Below, one piece after another: positions 23,356-33,170 of a DNA stretch of 64,000 nt (within the stretch, counting starts at the first letter, position 1; every line of letters begins with the position of its first letter). This DNA comes from Colius striatus (Eukaryota > Chordata > Aves > Coliiformes > Coliidae). The stretch covers positions 3,400,350 through 3,464,349 of the forward strand of contig NC_084773.1 in NCBI RefSeq assembly GCF_028858725.1, in the 5' to 3' direction. Under the pieces are notes generated by a model, which was not told the DNA's origin, did no database searches, and saw only the letters and a program-made list of their open reading frames with translations. The translations under genes and the position numbers were made by a program.

Positions 23356-26300
23356 ATGGCATTCACCCACAGTATCTTTTTTGTCCTCCTCTTCCTCATA
23401 GCCCTGCATGCCAGGGGTGCCCAGGCTGCTACATGGCGAAGGAGAGGAGCAGGTAAGCAGCGGTGCTGATGCAGCCTCTCCCGGGCTGTGGGCTCTTCTA
23501 TCCAAGCAGCGCGCGTGATGGCTCTTCTCCTGATGGGCTTTAGGGACAGCTCTGTGTGTGAGAGCTCTCCAGGTAATAGGGCCCCAAGGGGCTGTATCTT
23601 GGTCCACCCACTTCCGAAGTATTGCTGTAGGTGGCCAGCTGGGAAGGAGGGGTTGGATAGCTGCCTGGTGCCAGCCAAGAAGTCACCAGGCCTCCATGCA
23701 GCTTTGCCAATTTCTACCACAATCTGGCGCCCACCACTTTCCCTGACCCCCTTCCAGTGCCGGCAGTGCACTAAGGCAAAAGTGGGTCCCAACAAACACT
23801 GGAAAGGTTTATTATCTCTTCCTTCTAGGTGAGGCTGACAGGAATGATTACTTACATTCTCCAGCAGATGTTGTGCTGAAGAAACTTGGAGATCCCAGAG
23901 GTGAGTTCTCAGTGTCCCATCCCCTGAAAGAACCGGCAATGGCAACTGGCAGCACAGCCACGTGTCACCTTCCTGACACCACTCATAGCTCACGGCATCC
24001 CAGAGGCTTCTCGGCCTTTGCTTTCCTGGAGCCCATGAACAGCTCCCACCACATTCCCTGACCCCTTTCCAATGCCTGCAGTGCACTAAGGCAGAAACGG
24101 GTCCCAACACACACTGGAAAGGTTTCTTGTCTCTGCTTCTTTCCAGATGAGGTCAACAGGAACGATTACCAACCTTCTCCAGCAGATGTTGTCCTGGAGA
24201 AACTTGGAGATCCCAGAGGTGAGTTCTCAGTGTCCCATCCCCTGAAAGAACTGTCAGTGGCAACTGGCAGCACAGCCATGTGTCACATTCCTGACACCTC
24301 TCATAGCTCATGGTATCCTGGAGGCTTCTTGGCCTTTTGCTGTCATGGAGACTGAGAACAGCTCCCACCTCGTTCCCTGACCCCATTCCAGTGCCGGCAG
24401 TGCACTAGGGCAGAAGCAGGTCTCAACACACACTGTAAAGGTTGCTCATCTCTCTTTCCTTCCAGGTGGGGCACACAAGAATAATTACCCAGCTTTTCCA
24501 GTGGATGTTGTGCTGAAGAAACTTGGAGATCCCAGAGGTGAGTTCTCAGTGTCCCATCCCCTGAAAGAACCGGCAATGGCAACTGGCAGCACAGCCACGT
24601 GTCACCTTCCTGACACCACTCATGGCTCACGGCATCCCAGAGGCTTCTCGGCCTTTTGTTTTCCTGGAGCCCATGAACAGCTCCCACCACATTCCTTGAC
24701 CCCCTTCCAGTGCCTGCAGTGCACTAAGGCAGAAACGGGTCCCAACACACACTGGAAAGGTTTCTCGTCTCTGCTTCTTTCCAGATGAGGTCAACAGGAA
24801 CGATTACCAACCTTCTCCAGCAGATGTTGTCCTGGAGAAATTGGAAGATCCCGGAGGTGAGTTCTCAGTGTCCCGTTCCCTTAAAGAACTGGCAATGTGG
24901 CAGCAGCACAGCCCCGTGTCACCTTCCTGACACCTCTCATGGCTCACAGCATCCCGGAGGCCTCTTGACCTGTTGCTGTCCTGGAGCCCGAGAGCAGCTC
25001 CATGGGTGGGAGGAAGGAACCTTCACCTTTTAATGGTCTTCCTGCGTGAAGCGCAAGTGGCTCCTTCTGCAGCCTCTGCGCAGCCCTGGAGCAGAGCACA
25101 GAGGGCCGGGTCGTGCTGAGTGCTGTGCGTGGGAACTCTTCCCCGCCAGGCTCTGGGCAGGCCACTGGCAGCCTGAGCTGCCGGAGAGCCCGGCGGGTGC
25201 CCTCTGTGTGTGTGGCCCCGGGGCACTGCCGCCAGCCAGTGCTGGGCTGGGGGTCGCAGCTGCTGATGAAGCTACTGGGGCATTTCTTGCAGACTTGCCC
25301 GCGGTGAAGACATTCCCAGCCTATCGTCTGGAGGAAGCGCTGAAGCCTGGCTGGCGGCGCAGGGGTGAGCTCTCCGTCTCTGCCAGCCTCGCGGGCTGTG
25401 CACTGCTTTCCTGTGTTTTATTGCTCTGACACTCAACCGAGTACCTTCCATTAAGGTTCTGCACCACGCAAGTCCCAGCGCAAACAAAGAAAGTTCCTGA
25501 ATGTGCCAAAACTCATCGGGGACATCCTGAAGGAGATGAAGGCAGACCACGGTGGGTTGATCTCCCTCTGCTTTGCCCTGAGACTCGGCAACTGGAGATT
25601 TGAGATCCTTGTCTCCTGAAGAAGCTGTCTGCCTGATGAGGAACAGTTCCAGCTGATCCAACTGTCCTGCTTCCTTTCTCAAGGGCCTGAGCTACGGGAT
25701 ATTCAGAACATGTTTCTGACGGGAAAAGGCTACCAGAGACACTTTGGTGAAGAAACAGTCACGAATAAAGCCATGGGCATGCCAGGTGAGTGCTGAAGAG
25801 CCCGCTGACAGGGCGGGATCCCTGCCCTAAGCTGAGGTCCCAAGCAATGCCCTGACTTACAGATTAGGGAGAACTTGCCAGTGGATGGGAGGGAGCCTCC
25901 AGGCTGTCCTGGTCCTCACTTTAGCAGCCACAGTAGCAGTAGCAGCACTGTGCAAGCACAGAGATCCACGGCGCTCACCCGCAGCCTCCTCTTTGTCCTC
26001 CTCTTCCTCATAGCCCGGCATGCCAGGGATGCCCAGGCTGCTCCATGGTAAAGGAGAGGAGCAGACAAGCAGTGGTGCTGGTGCAGCCTCTCCCGGGCCA
26101 GGGCGCTCTTCTATCCAGGCATCACGGGTGATGGCTCTTCTCCTGATGGGCGCTGGGAGAGCTCTGTGTGCGAGAGCTCTCCTGGTAATAGGGCCGCAAG
26201 GGGCTGTATCTTTGTCCACCCACTTCCCAAGGACTGCTGCATGTGGCCAGCTGGGAAAGAGGGTGCCAGCCAAGATGTCACCAGGCCTCCCTGCAGCTTT

Positions 26301-27844
26301 GGCAATCTCCACCTCCATCTGGCTCCCACATTGTTCCCTGTTCTCCTCCCAGTGCCTGCAGTGCACTAAGGCAGAAGTGGGTCCCAACAAACACTGGAAA
26401 GGTTTCTCATCTCTGCTTCCTTCCAGGTGAGGTTGATAGGAACAATTACCCACCTTCTCCAACGGATTTTGAGTTGCAGATACTGGGAGAACCCAGAGGT
26501 GAGTTCTCAGTGTCCCATCCCCTGAAAGAACTGGCAATATGGCGGCAGCACAGCCACATGTCACCTTCCTGACACGTCTCATGGCTCACGGCATCCTGGA
26601 GGTTTCTTGGCCTTTTGCTGTCCTGGAGCCGGAGAGGAGCTCCATGGATGAGAGGAAGGAGCCTTCATCTTTCAATGTTCTTCCAGTGTGAATCAGTGCA
26701 AAAGTGGCTCCTTCTGCGGCCACTGGGCAGCCCTGGAGCAGAACAGAGAGGGCCGGATCATGCTGAGGGCTGTGCATGGGAGCTCTGCCTTGCCAGGCTC
26801 TGGGCTGGTCCCTGGCTCAGAGAACCTGCCAGTGGGTTGGAGGGAGCCTCCAGGCACCAGCCCTGCAGGGAAACAGAACTTCCTGCCCATCTCAAATGAG
26901 CTGCAGCTGCCAGCAGTGCACAAGCAAGGACTAACTTTCCAAATTGCTCCTGCAGATGTGGACTACAAGAATGCCCAAAGGGGAGAAGCATATGAGCAGG
27001 GAACTCCAAGTTTGTTTTGCCCCCAGGACATGCGAAGGCGCTGTATGATAGGCACGGTAGTGGCTCTGGTCTGCATCCCACTGGCACTGGCGATCTGCTG
27101 TATCGGAATCCGCTGGTGGATCAATCGGTGAGTCCCTGCTTTTCCCCCATCTGCTTCCCTCCACGGCTGCTCGTAGCACGAGCCCTTTCTGTTCAGGCTG
27201 CTGTGGAGTGGTGAGGTACTTGTTGGCCAAAGAGCTCTGCCGAGGTTTACTGCTGCTGTCATATGCTTGAATAAGGAGAAGGAGGACACAGAGGTGCTGG
27301 ATTGAGTCCAGACATTGACAGCAAAGCTGGTGAAGGGTCTAGAGAACAAGTTTTCCAAGGAGTGGCTGAGGGAGCTGTGGATGTTTAGCCTAGAGATGAG
27401 GCGACTGACAAGAGATAGGATCACTCTCTGCAACTATCTGAATGGGGGTTGTATTGAGGTGGGAGTTGATCTCTTCTTCCTAGTAATAAATAATAGGACA
27501 CAAGGAAATGGCCTTGAGTTGTGCCAGCGGAGGTTTAGGTTGATCATTAGGAAGAACTTTTTCACCAAATGGGTTACTAAGCATTGGAACAGTGTGACCA
27601 GGGAGGTGCTGGAGTCCCCATCCCTGGAGATACTTAGAACATGCTTAAATGAGGTACTGAAGGATAGGATTTAGTTTAGCAATGGGCCTGGCACTGTTAG
27701 GTTAGTGGTTGATGATCTTAAAGGTTTTTTCCACCCCTAATGTTTATATGACACTGAACTGGCCTTTCCTCTCTCCACAGGCGCCTTGAGAAGGAAGCTT
27801 CCCGGTTACAGAGCAATGCCGACCGCCAGATCCTGCGCCACTGA
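23356..27844 (+). CDS. Family copy A (chimeric): repeat-exon type I membrane protein, function unknown
   Basis: I do not recognise this protein. Coding exons: 23356-23452, 23829-23900, 24147-24218, 24466-24537, 24785-24856, 25293-25364, 25456-25551, 25684-25785, 26427-26498, 26956-27127, 27781-27844. All junctions have AG/GT and the phases agree, giving about 320 residues. Exon 1 encodes a signal peptide (hydrophobic FFVLLFLIALHA, likely cleavage after GAQA). Four 24-residue repeats follow (pattern DY-x-PSPADVVLxKLGDP), then a basic helix-prone segment. A fifth repeat sits just before the membrane exon, which holds a Cys-rich transmembrane helix (GTVVALVCIPLALAICC) and a 20-residue basic tail. 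The last three exons come from a second partial copy: its own first exon (25968-26064) is dead and must be skipped. Whether exons 1-8 really splice to them is inferred. Confidence 0.6.
23829..24856 (+). repeat. Tandem array of 318-319-bp exon-intron units, copy A
   Basis: Four units spaced 318, 319 and 319 bp apart. Each contains one 72-bp phase-1/phase-1 exon and about 247 bp of intron that is itself highly similar between units (GTGAGTTCTCAGTGTCCC at the donor side, a TGCACTAAGGCAGAA-type block before the acceptor). Because every exon is phase symmetric, gain or loss of a whole unit keeps the frame and changes the protein by one 24-residue repeat. Confidence 0.9.
25968..26064 (+). pseudogene. 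Dead signal-peptide exon of a partial family copy (P)
   Basis: Aligns along its full 97 bp with the first exons at 23356 and 29194 but carries three lesions. The start ATG is ACG. The Trp-Arg codons have become TGG-TAA, a stop. The donor GTAAGC is ACAAGC. The upstream sequence resembles the promoter-proximal region of the other copies, and the junction with copy A intron 8 is near 25890. It shows that a second gene copy was fused into copy A by an internal recombination. Confidence 0.85.
27262..27745 (+). mobile_element. Avian interspersed repeat in the last intron of copy A/P
   Basis: Contains text such as GGATCACTCTCTGCAACTATC, then CTGAATGGGGGTTGTATTGAG and TGGAACAGTGTGACCAGGGAGG, typical of an abundant avian CR1-like or LTR-like repeat. 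It is absent from the corresponding intron of copies 0 and B, so it inserted after those copies separated. Its family assignment is uncertain. Confidence 0.65.
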
Positions 27845-28145
27845 GAGAGGGGCAGACGCCTCTCACAGCCCTGAGAGCAGGTCCCAAGAACAGCAGCCAC
27901 CACTGCAGCCTGGAGCATCAGACCCTCCCACAGCCCTGTGTTCCCCAGCCCAGCACCAGACTTAGAACTACCTAAACCACCCTCACCCAGCCCGAAACCT
28001 CAGCCCCAGGGCGCCAGCAAGGCCTGAGGCTGACCCAAACCCACCCTTTAGCCCTTAGCAGATGAAGAAATAGATGAGAAATAGATATAGAAACACAGGA
28101 GAATGTATGTTTGTGTATCTGTGTGTTGCATTTTGTTCTCTCTTT

Positions 28146-28151
28146 AATAAA
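28146..28151 (+). promoter_or_regulatory. Poly(A) signal of copy A/P
   Basis: AATAAA about 300 bp after the TGA at 27842-27844, inside 3' untranslated sequence shared with copies 0 and B. Confidence 0.65.
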
Positions 28152-28499
28152 GGCATTGAAAGGAGACAAAGCTGGGGCATCTCTGTTTGGTCTCAGGGTC
28201 GGAGGCAGTGGCAGGAGCCCAAGCGGCCCCTCACACGGGCTGCAGAGGGCCCATGGCCTGAGGGAACGTTTCCTTCATGGAAGGCAGCTCCTGCCCACAG
28301 TGCTCAGCGTGGCGAGGGAGCTCGAGTCACACAGTGCTGCACTGATGTTTCTACCTCCTGTGGCACAAAGACACACAACTGGTGTCCTAAAATCAAAGCA
28401 GGATTGTTCTCCACTGCCTCTAGTGCTGCTGTGGTTGCTGATACACCCAGGAGCACCGGTGAGCACAGGGTCGAAGTGAAGTGGGTCACACACAAAGTA

Positions 28500-28880
28500 G
28501 AAAGGCCCCTCGCTGAGGCCGGAGCGTCTGCGGCCCCGGGACCGTTGCGCTGAGCGCGGAGCGGCCGCGGCCCCGGGACGGTTGCGCTGAGCGCGGAGCG
28601 GCCGCGGCCCCGCGACCGTTGCGCTGAGCGCGGAGCGGCCCCGGCCCCGGCATCGTTGCGCTGAGCGCGGAGCGGCCGCCGCTCGTCACCACCACAGGCG
28701 GCAGCGCGCGCCCGTCAGAAATGGCGGGGCGAAGCCTTTTCCCCTCCGATCAGTCAGGGGCGAGAATCGCGGGAAGGCGGCGCTGCCGCGGGGCCAATGG
28801 GCGTGAGCGGCGGCGGAGGAGCGGCGGCTGCGGCTGCGGCGGCTGCGGGAGCGCGTCCTGTGCGCGCGCGGGGCCTGTGG
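28500..28880 (+). promoter_or_regulatory. Duplicated CpG promoter segment upstream of copy B
   Basis: A CpG-dense segment that duplicates 32970-33440. It is flanked on both sides by related short sequences (GTGGCACAAAGACACACAACTG on the left and GTGGCACGACGACACGCAACTG on the right), whereas copy A at 23030-23065 has these joined without the CpG insert. It contains ATG at 28721 and 28797, matching the first exon of the gene at 33290, but no matching second exon follows. It may act as a captured promoter for copy B. Confidence 0.55.
28505..28690. repeat. GC-rich minisatellite, about 37-bp period (first locus)
   Basis: Four to five tandem units built on GTTGCGCTGAGCGCGGAGCGG, each joined to a GGCCGCGGCCCC-type spacer. 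It lies just upstream of a CpG-dense segment containing ATGGCGGGGCGAAGCC. The same structure recurs at 32970-33170. Confidence 0.85.
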
Positions 28881-29193
28881 CACGACGACACGCAACTGGT
28901 GGCCTGAAATCAGTGAACTCCTCACTGATCCTGTAACAATGCCCAAATCACAGGGCTGTGACCCTGACTGTGGACTCGGCTGCCTGATGGCTGTGCTCAG
29001 ATGCTGCTCCAGGGCTGCCCTGAGAGCTGCCCCCCAACAGGGCCTCGGCCTGGCCTTGATGTCACAGTGGGGCTGTGAGGTCACACATCTCTGTGCTAAT
29101 GCACCAGCCACAAGCACCAACCTCTCAGCCCTGGTCCTCACTTTGGCAGCCACAGTAGCAGCAGCAGCAGCACTGTGCAAGCACAGAGATCCA

Positions 29194-32100
29194 ATGGAAT
29201 TCACCTGCAGCCTCCTCTTTGTCCTCCTCTTCCTCACAGCCCTGCATGCCGGGGGTGCCCAGGCTGCTACATGGCGAAGGAGAGGAGCAGGTAAGCAGCG
29301 GTGCTGATGCAGCCTCTCCCGGGCTGTGGGCTCTTCTATCCATGCAGCGCGGGTGATGGCTCTTCTCCTGATGGGCTTTAGGGACAGCTCTGTGTGTGAG
29401 AGCTCTCCAGGTAATAGGGCCCCAAGGGGCTGTATCTTGGTCCACACATTGACCAAGGACTACTGCAGGTGGCCAGCTGGGAAAGAGGGGTTGGATAGCT
29501 GCCTGGTGGCAGCCAAGAAGTCACCAGGCCTCCCTGCAGCTGTCCTGGAGCCCATGAACAGCTTCTACCACTTTCCCTGACCCCATTCCAGTGCCAGCAG
29601 TGCACTAAGGCAGAATGAGGTCCCAACACACACTGGAAAGGTTTCTTATCTCTACTTCTTTCCAGGTGAGGCTGACAAGAAAGATTACCCACCTTTTCCA
29701 GTGGATGTTGTGCTGGAGAAACTTGGAGATCCCAGAGGTGAGTTCTCAGTGTCCCATCCCCTGAAAGAACCGGCAATGGCAACTGGCAGCACAGCCACGT
29801 GTCACCTTCCTGACACCACTCATGGCTCACGGCATCCCAGAGGCTTCTTGGCCTTTTGTTTTCCTGGAGCCCATGAACAGCTCCCACCACGTTCCCTGAC
29901 CCCTTTCCAGTGCCTGCAGTGCACTAAGGCAAAAGTGGGTCCCAACAAACACTGAAAAGGTTTCTTGTCTCTGCTTCCTTCTAGGTGAGGCTGACAGGAA
30001 TGATTACTCACATTCTCCGGCAAATGTTGTGCTGGAGAAACTTGGAGATCCCAGAGGTGAGTTCTCAGTGTCCCATCCCCTGAAAGAACTGTCAGTGGCA
30101 ACTGGCAGCACAGCCACGTGTCACATTCCTGACACCTCTCATAGCTCATGGTATCCTGGAGGCTTCTTGGCCTTTTGCTGTCATGGAGACTGAGAACAGC
30201 TCCCACCTTGTTCCCTGACCCCATTCCAGTGCCGGCAGTGCACTAGGGCAGAAGCAGGTCTCAACACACACTGTAAAGGTTGCTCATCTCTCTTTCCTTC
30301 CAGGTGGGGCACACAAGAATGATTACCCACCTTTTCCAGTGGATGTTGTGTTGAAGAAACTTGGAGATCCCAGAGGTGAGTTCTCAGTGTCCCATCCCCT
30401 GAAAGAACCGGCAATGGCAACTGGCAGCACAGCCACGTGTCACCTTCCTGACACCACTCATGGCTCACGGCATCCCAGAGGCTTCTCGGCCTTTTGTTTT
30501 CCTGGAGCCCATGAACAGCTCCCACCACATTCCTTGACCCCCTTCCAGTGCCTGCAGTGCACTAAGGCAGAAACGGGTCCCAACACACACTGGAAAGGTT
30601 TCTTGTCTCTGCTTCTTTCCAGATGAGGTCAACAGGAACGATTACCAACCTTCTCCAGCAGATGTTGTCCTGGAGAAATTGGAAGATCCCGGAGGTGAGT
30701 TCTCAGTGTCCCGTTCCCTTAAAGAACTGGCAATGTGGCAGCAGCACAGCCCCGTGTCACCTTCCTGACACCTCTCATGGCTCACAGCATCCCGGAGGCC
30801 TCTTGACCTGTTGCTGTCCTGGAGCTCGAGAGCAGCTCCATGGGTGGGAGGAAGGAACCTTCACCTTTTAATGGTCTTCCTGCGTGAAGCGCAAGTGGCT
30901 CCTTCTGCAGGCTCTGCGCAGCCCTGGAGCAGAGCACAGAGGGCCGGGTCGTGCTGAGTGCTGTGCGTGGGAACTCTTCCCCGCCAGGCTCTGGGCAGGC
31001 CACTGGCAGCCTGAGCTGCCGGAGAGCCCGGCGGGTGCCCTCTGTGTGTGTGGCCCCGAGGCGCTGCCGCCAGCCAGTGCTGGGCTGGGGGTCGCAGCTG
31101 CTGATGAGGCTACTGGGGCATTTCTTGCAGACTTGCCCGCGGTGAAGACATTCCCAGCCTATCGTCTGGAGGAAGCGCTGAAGCCTGGCTGGCGGCGCAG
31201 GGGTGAGCTCTCCGTCTCTGCCAGCCTCGCGGGCTGTGCACTGCTTTCCTGTGTTTTATTGCTCTGACACTCAACCGAGTACCTTCCATTAAGGTTCTGC
31301 ACCACGCAAGTCCCAGCGCAAACAAAGAAAGTTCCTGAATGTGCCGAAACTCATCGGGGACATCCTGAAGGAGATGAAGGCAGACCACGGTGGGTTGATC
31401 TCCCTCTGCTTTGCCCTGAGACTCGGCAACTGGAGATTTGAGATCCTTGTCTCCTGAAGAAGCTGTCTGCCTGATGAGGAACAGTTCCAGCTGATCCAAC
31501 TGTCCTGCTTCCTTTCTCAAGGGCCTGAGCTACGGGATATTCAGAACATGTTTCTGACGGGAAAAGGCTACCAGAGACACTTTGGTGAAGAAACAGTCAC
31601 GAATAAAGCCATGGGCATGCCAGGTGAGTGCTGAAGAGCCCGCTGACAGGGCGGGATCCCTGCCCTAAGCTGAGGTCCCAAGCAATGCCCTGACTCACAG
31701 ATTAGGCAGAACCTGCCAGTGGGTCGGAGGGAGCCCCCAGGCACCAGCCTTGCTGGGAAACAGAACTTCCTGCCCATCTCAATCGAGCTGCAGGCTGCCA
31801 GCAGCGCACAGCATGGACTAACCTTCCATATTGCTCCTGCAGATGTGGACTACAAGAATACCCAAAGGGGAAAAGCACATGAGAAGGAAACCCCAAATGT
31901 GATGTGTCCCGAAGACTTGCGATGGCATTGTATGATAGGCACAGCAGTGGCTCTGGTCTGCATCCCTCTGGTACTGGTGATCTGCTGGATCAGTATCCGC
32001 TGGTGGATGAATCGGTGAGTCGCTGCTTCTCCCTCAACTGCTGCTCCACGGCTGCTGGTAGCACGAGCTCTTTCTGTTCAGGCTGCTGTGGAGTGGTGAG

Positions 32101-32263
32101 GTACTTGTTGACCAAAGAGGTCTGCCGAGGTTTACTGCTGCTGCTAGATGCTATAATTGGCCTTTCCTCTCTACACAGGCACTTCAAGAAGGAATCTACC
32201 CAAACGCAGCAGCACATTGACCGCCTGATCCAGACTGGGGTCAGTCAGTTCATGCGTCACTGA
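29194..32263 (+). CDS. Family copy B (complete): repeat-exon type I membrane protein, function unknown
   Basis: I do not recognise the family. Ten coding exons: 29194-29290, 29666-29737, 29985-30056, 30304-30375, 30623-30694, 31131-31202, 31294-31389, 31522-31623, 31843-32014, 32179-32263. Their total is 912 bp, which is 303 residues plus stop, with AG/GT at every junction and consistent phases. Order: signal peptide (LLFVLLFLTALHA, cleavage likely after GAQA); four 24-residue repeats with a shared VVLxKLGDP core; a possibly diverged repeat (LPAVKTFPAYRLEEAL); a lysine/arginine-rich exon (QRKQRKFLNVPKLIGDI); an exon with FLTGKGYQRHFGEE; a membrane exon with a single helix (VALVCIPLVLVICW); and a tail ending MRH. 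The likely topology is ectodomain outside, about 25 residues inside. No enzyme motif or known domain is visible. A poly(A) signal follows at 32579. Confidence 0.8.
29666..30694 (+). repeat. Tandem array of 319-bp exon-intron units, copy B
   Basis: Four units at exact 319-bp spacing, homologous to the array in copy A. Units 3 and 4 pair clearly with units 3 and 4 of copy A, while units 1 and 2 differ in order and detail, suggesting unequal exchange within the array. Confidence 0.9.
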
Positions 32264-32578
32264 GTGGGACCCAAAGGCTGGAGGAGCCACTGCAGCCTGG
32301 AGCAGCAGCCCCTCCCTACAGCCCTGTGTTCCCCAGCCCAGCACCAGCCCACCTGCAGCACCAAACTTAGCCTGAACCTAAACCACCCTCACCCAGCCCA
32401 AACCCTCTGCCTCAGGGTTCCAGCAAGGCCTGAGGCTGGCAACACCAGGGAAGGGCTGGGCCGTGTGCTGACCCAAACCTACCCTTTAGCCCTTAGCAGA
32501 TGAAGAAATAGAAGAGAAATAGATATAGAAACATAGGAGAATGTATGTTTGTGTGTCTGTGTTTTTTCTTATCTCATT

Positions 32579-32584
32579 AATAAA
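32579..32584 (+). promoter_or_regulatory. Poly(A) signal of copy B
   Basis: AATAAA in TCATTAATAAAGGCACTG, about 320 bp past the stop codon. Same position and near-identical context as in copies 0 and A/P. Confidence 0.7.
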
Positions 32585-32969
32585 GGCACTGAAAGGAGAC
32601 AAAGCTGGGGCATCTCTGTTCGTCTCAGGGTGGGAGGCAGTGGCAGGAGCCCAAGCAGCCCCTCACACGGGCTGCAGAGGGCCCGTGGCCTGAGGGAACG
32701 TTTCCTGCAGTGCCATGGCCTGCCTGCCTACCTTCATGGAAAGCAGCTCCTGCCCCCAGTGCTCAGCGTGGCGAGGGAGCTCGAGTCACACAGTGCTGCA
32801 CTGGTATTTCTACTCCCTGTGGCACAAAGACACAAAACTGGTGTCCTAAAATCAAAGCAGGATTTTTCTCCACCGCCTCTAGTGCTGCTGTGGTTGCTGA
32901 TACACCCATGAGCACCGGTGAGCACAGGGTCGAAGTGAAGTGGGTCACACGCGAAGCAGAAAGGCCTCT

Positions 32970-33170
32970 CGCTGAGGGCGGAGCGGGCGCGGCCCCGGGA
33001 TCGTTGCGCTGAGCGCGGAGCGGGCGCGGCCCCTGGATCGTTGCGCTGAGGGCGGAGAGGCCGCGGCCCCGGATCGTTGCGCTGAGCGCGGAGCGGCCGA
33101 GGCCCCGGGATCGTTGCGCTGAGGGCGGAGAGGCCGCGGCCCCGGATCGTTGCGCTGAGCGCGGAGTGGT
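32970..33170. repeat. GC-rich minisatellite, about 37-bp period (second locus)
   Basis: About five tandem units with the core GATCGTTGCGCTGAGCGCGGAG alternating with GAGGGCGGAGAGGCC forms. It is homologous to the array at 28505-28690 but differs in unit number and spacers. Confidence 0.85.

Noticed and set aside
25046-25429. 127-codon plus-strand frame (and its twin at 30884-31267)
   Set aside because: It reads through an intron into exon 6 of the tandem family. The exon boundaries and phases of the family model explain the coding part better.
28686-29456. 256-codon minus-strand frame across the CpG cassette and first exon of copy B
   Set aside because: It is antisense to the plus-strand family gene and to the minisatellite, with repeated Arg/Ser text; a shadow of the real exon and GC-rich repeat.
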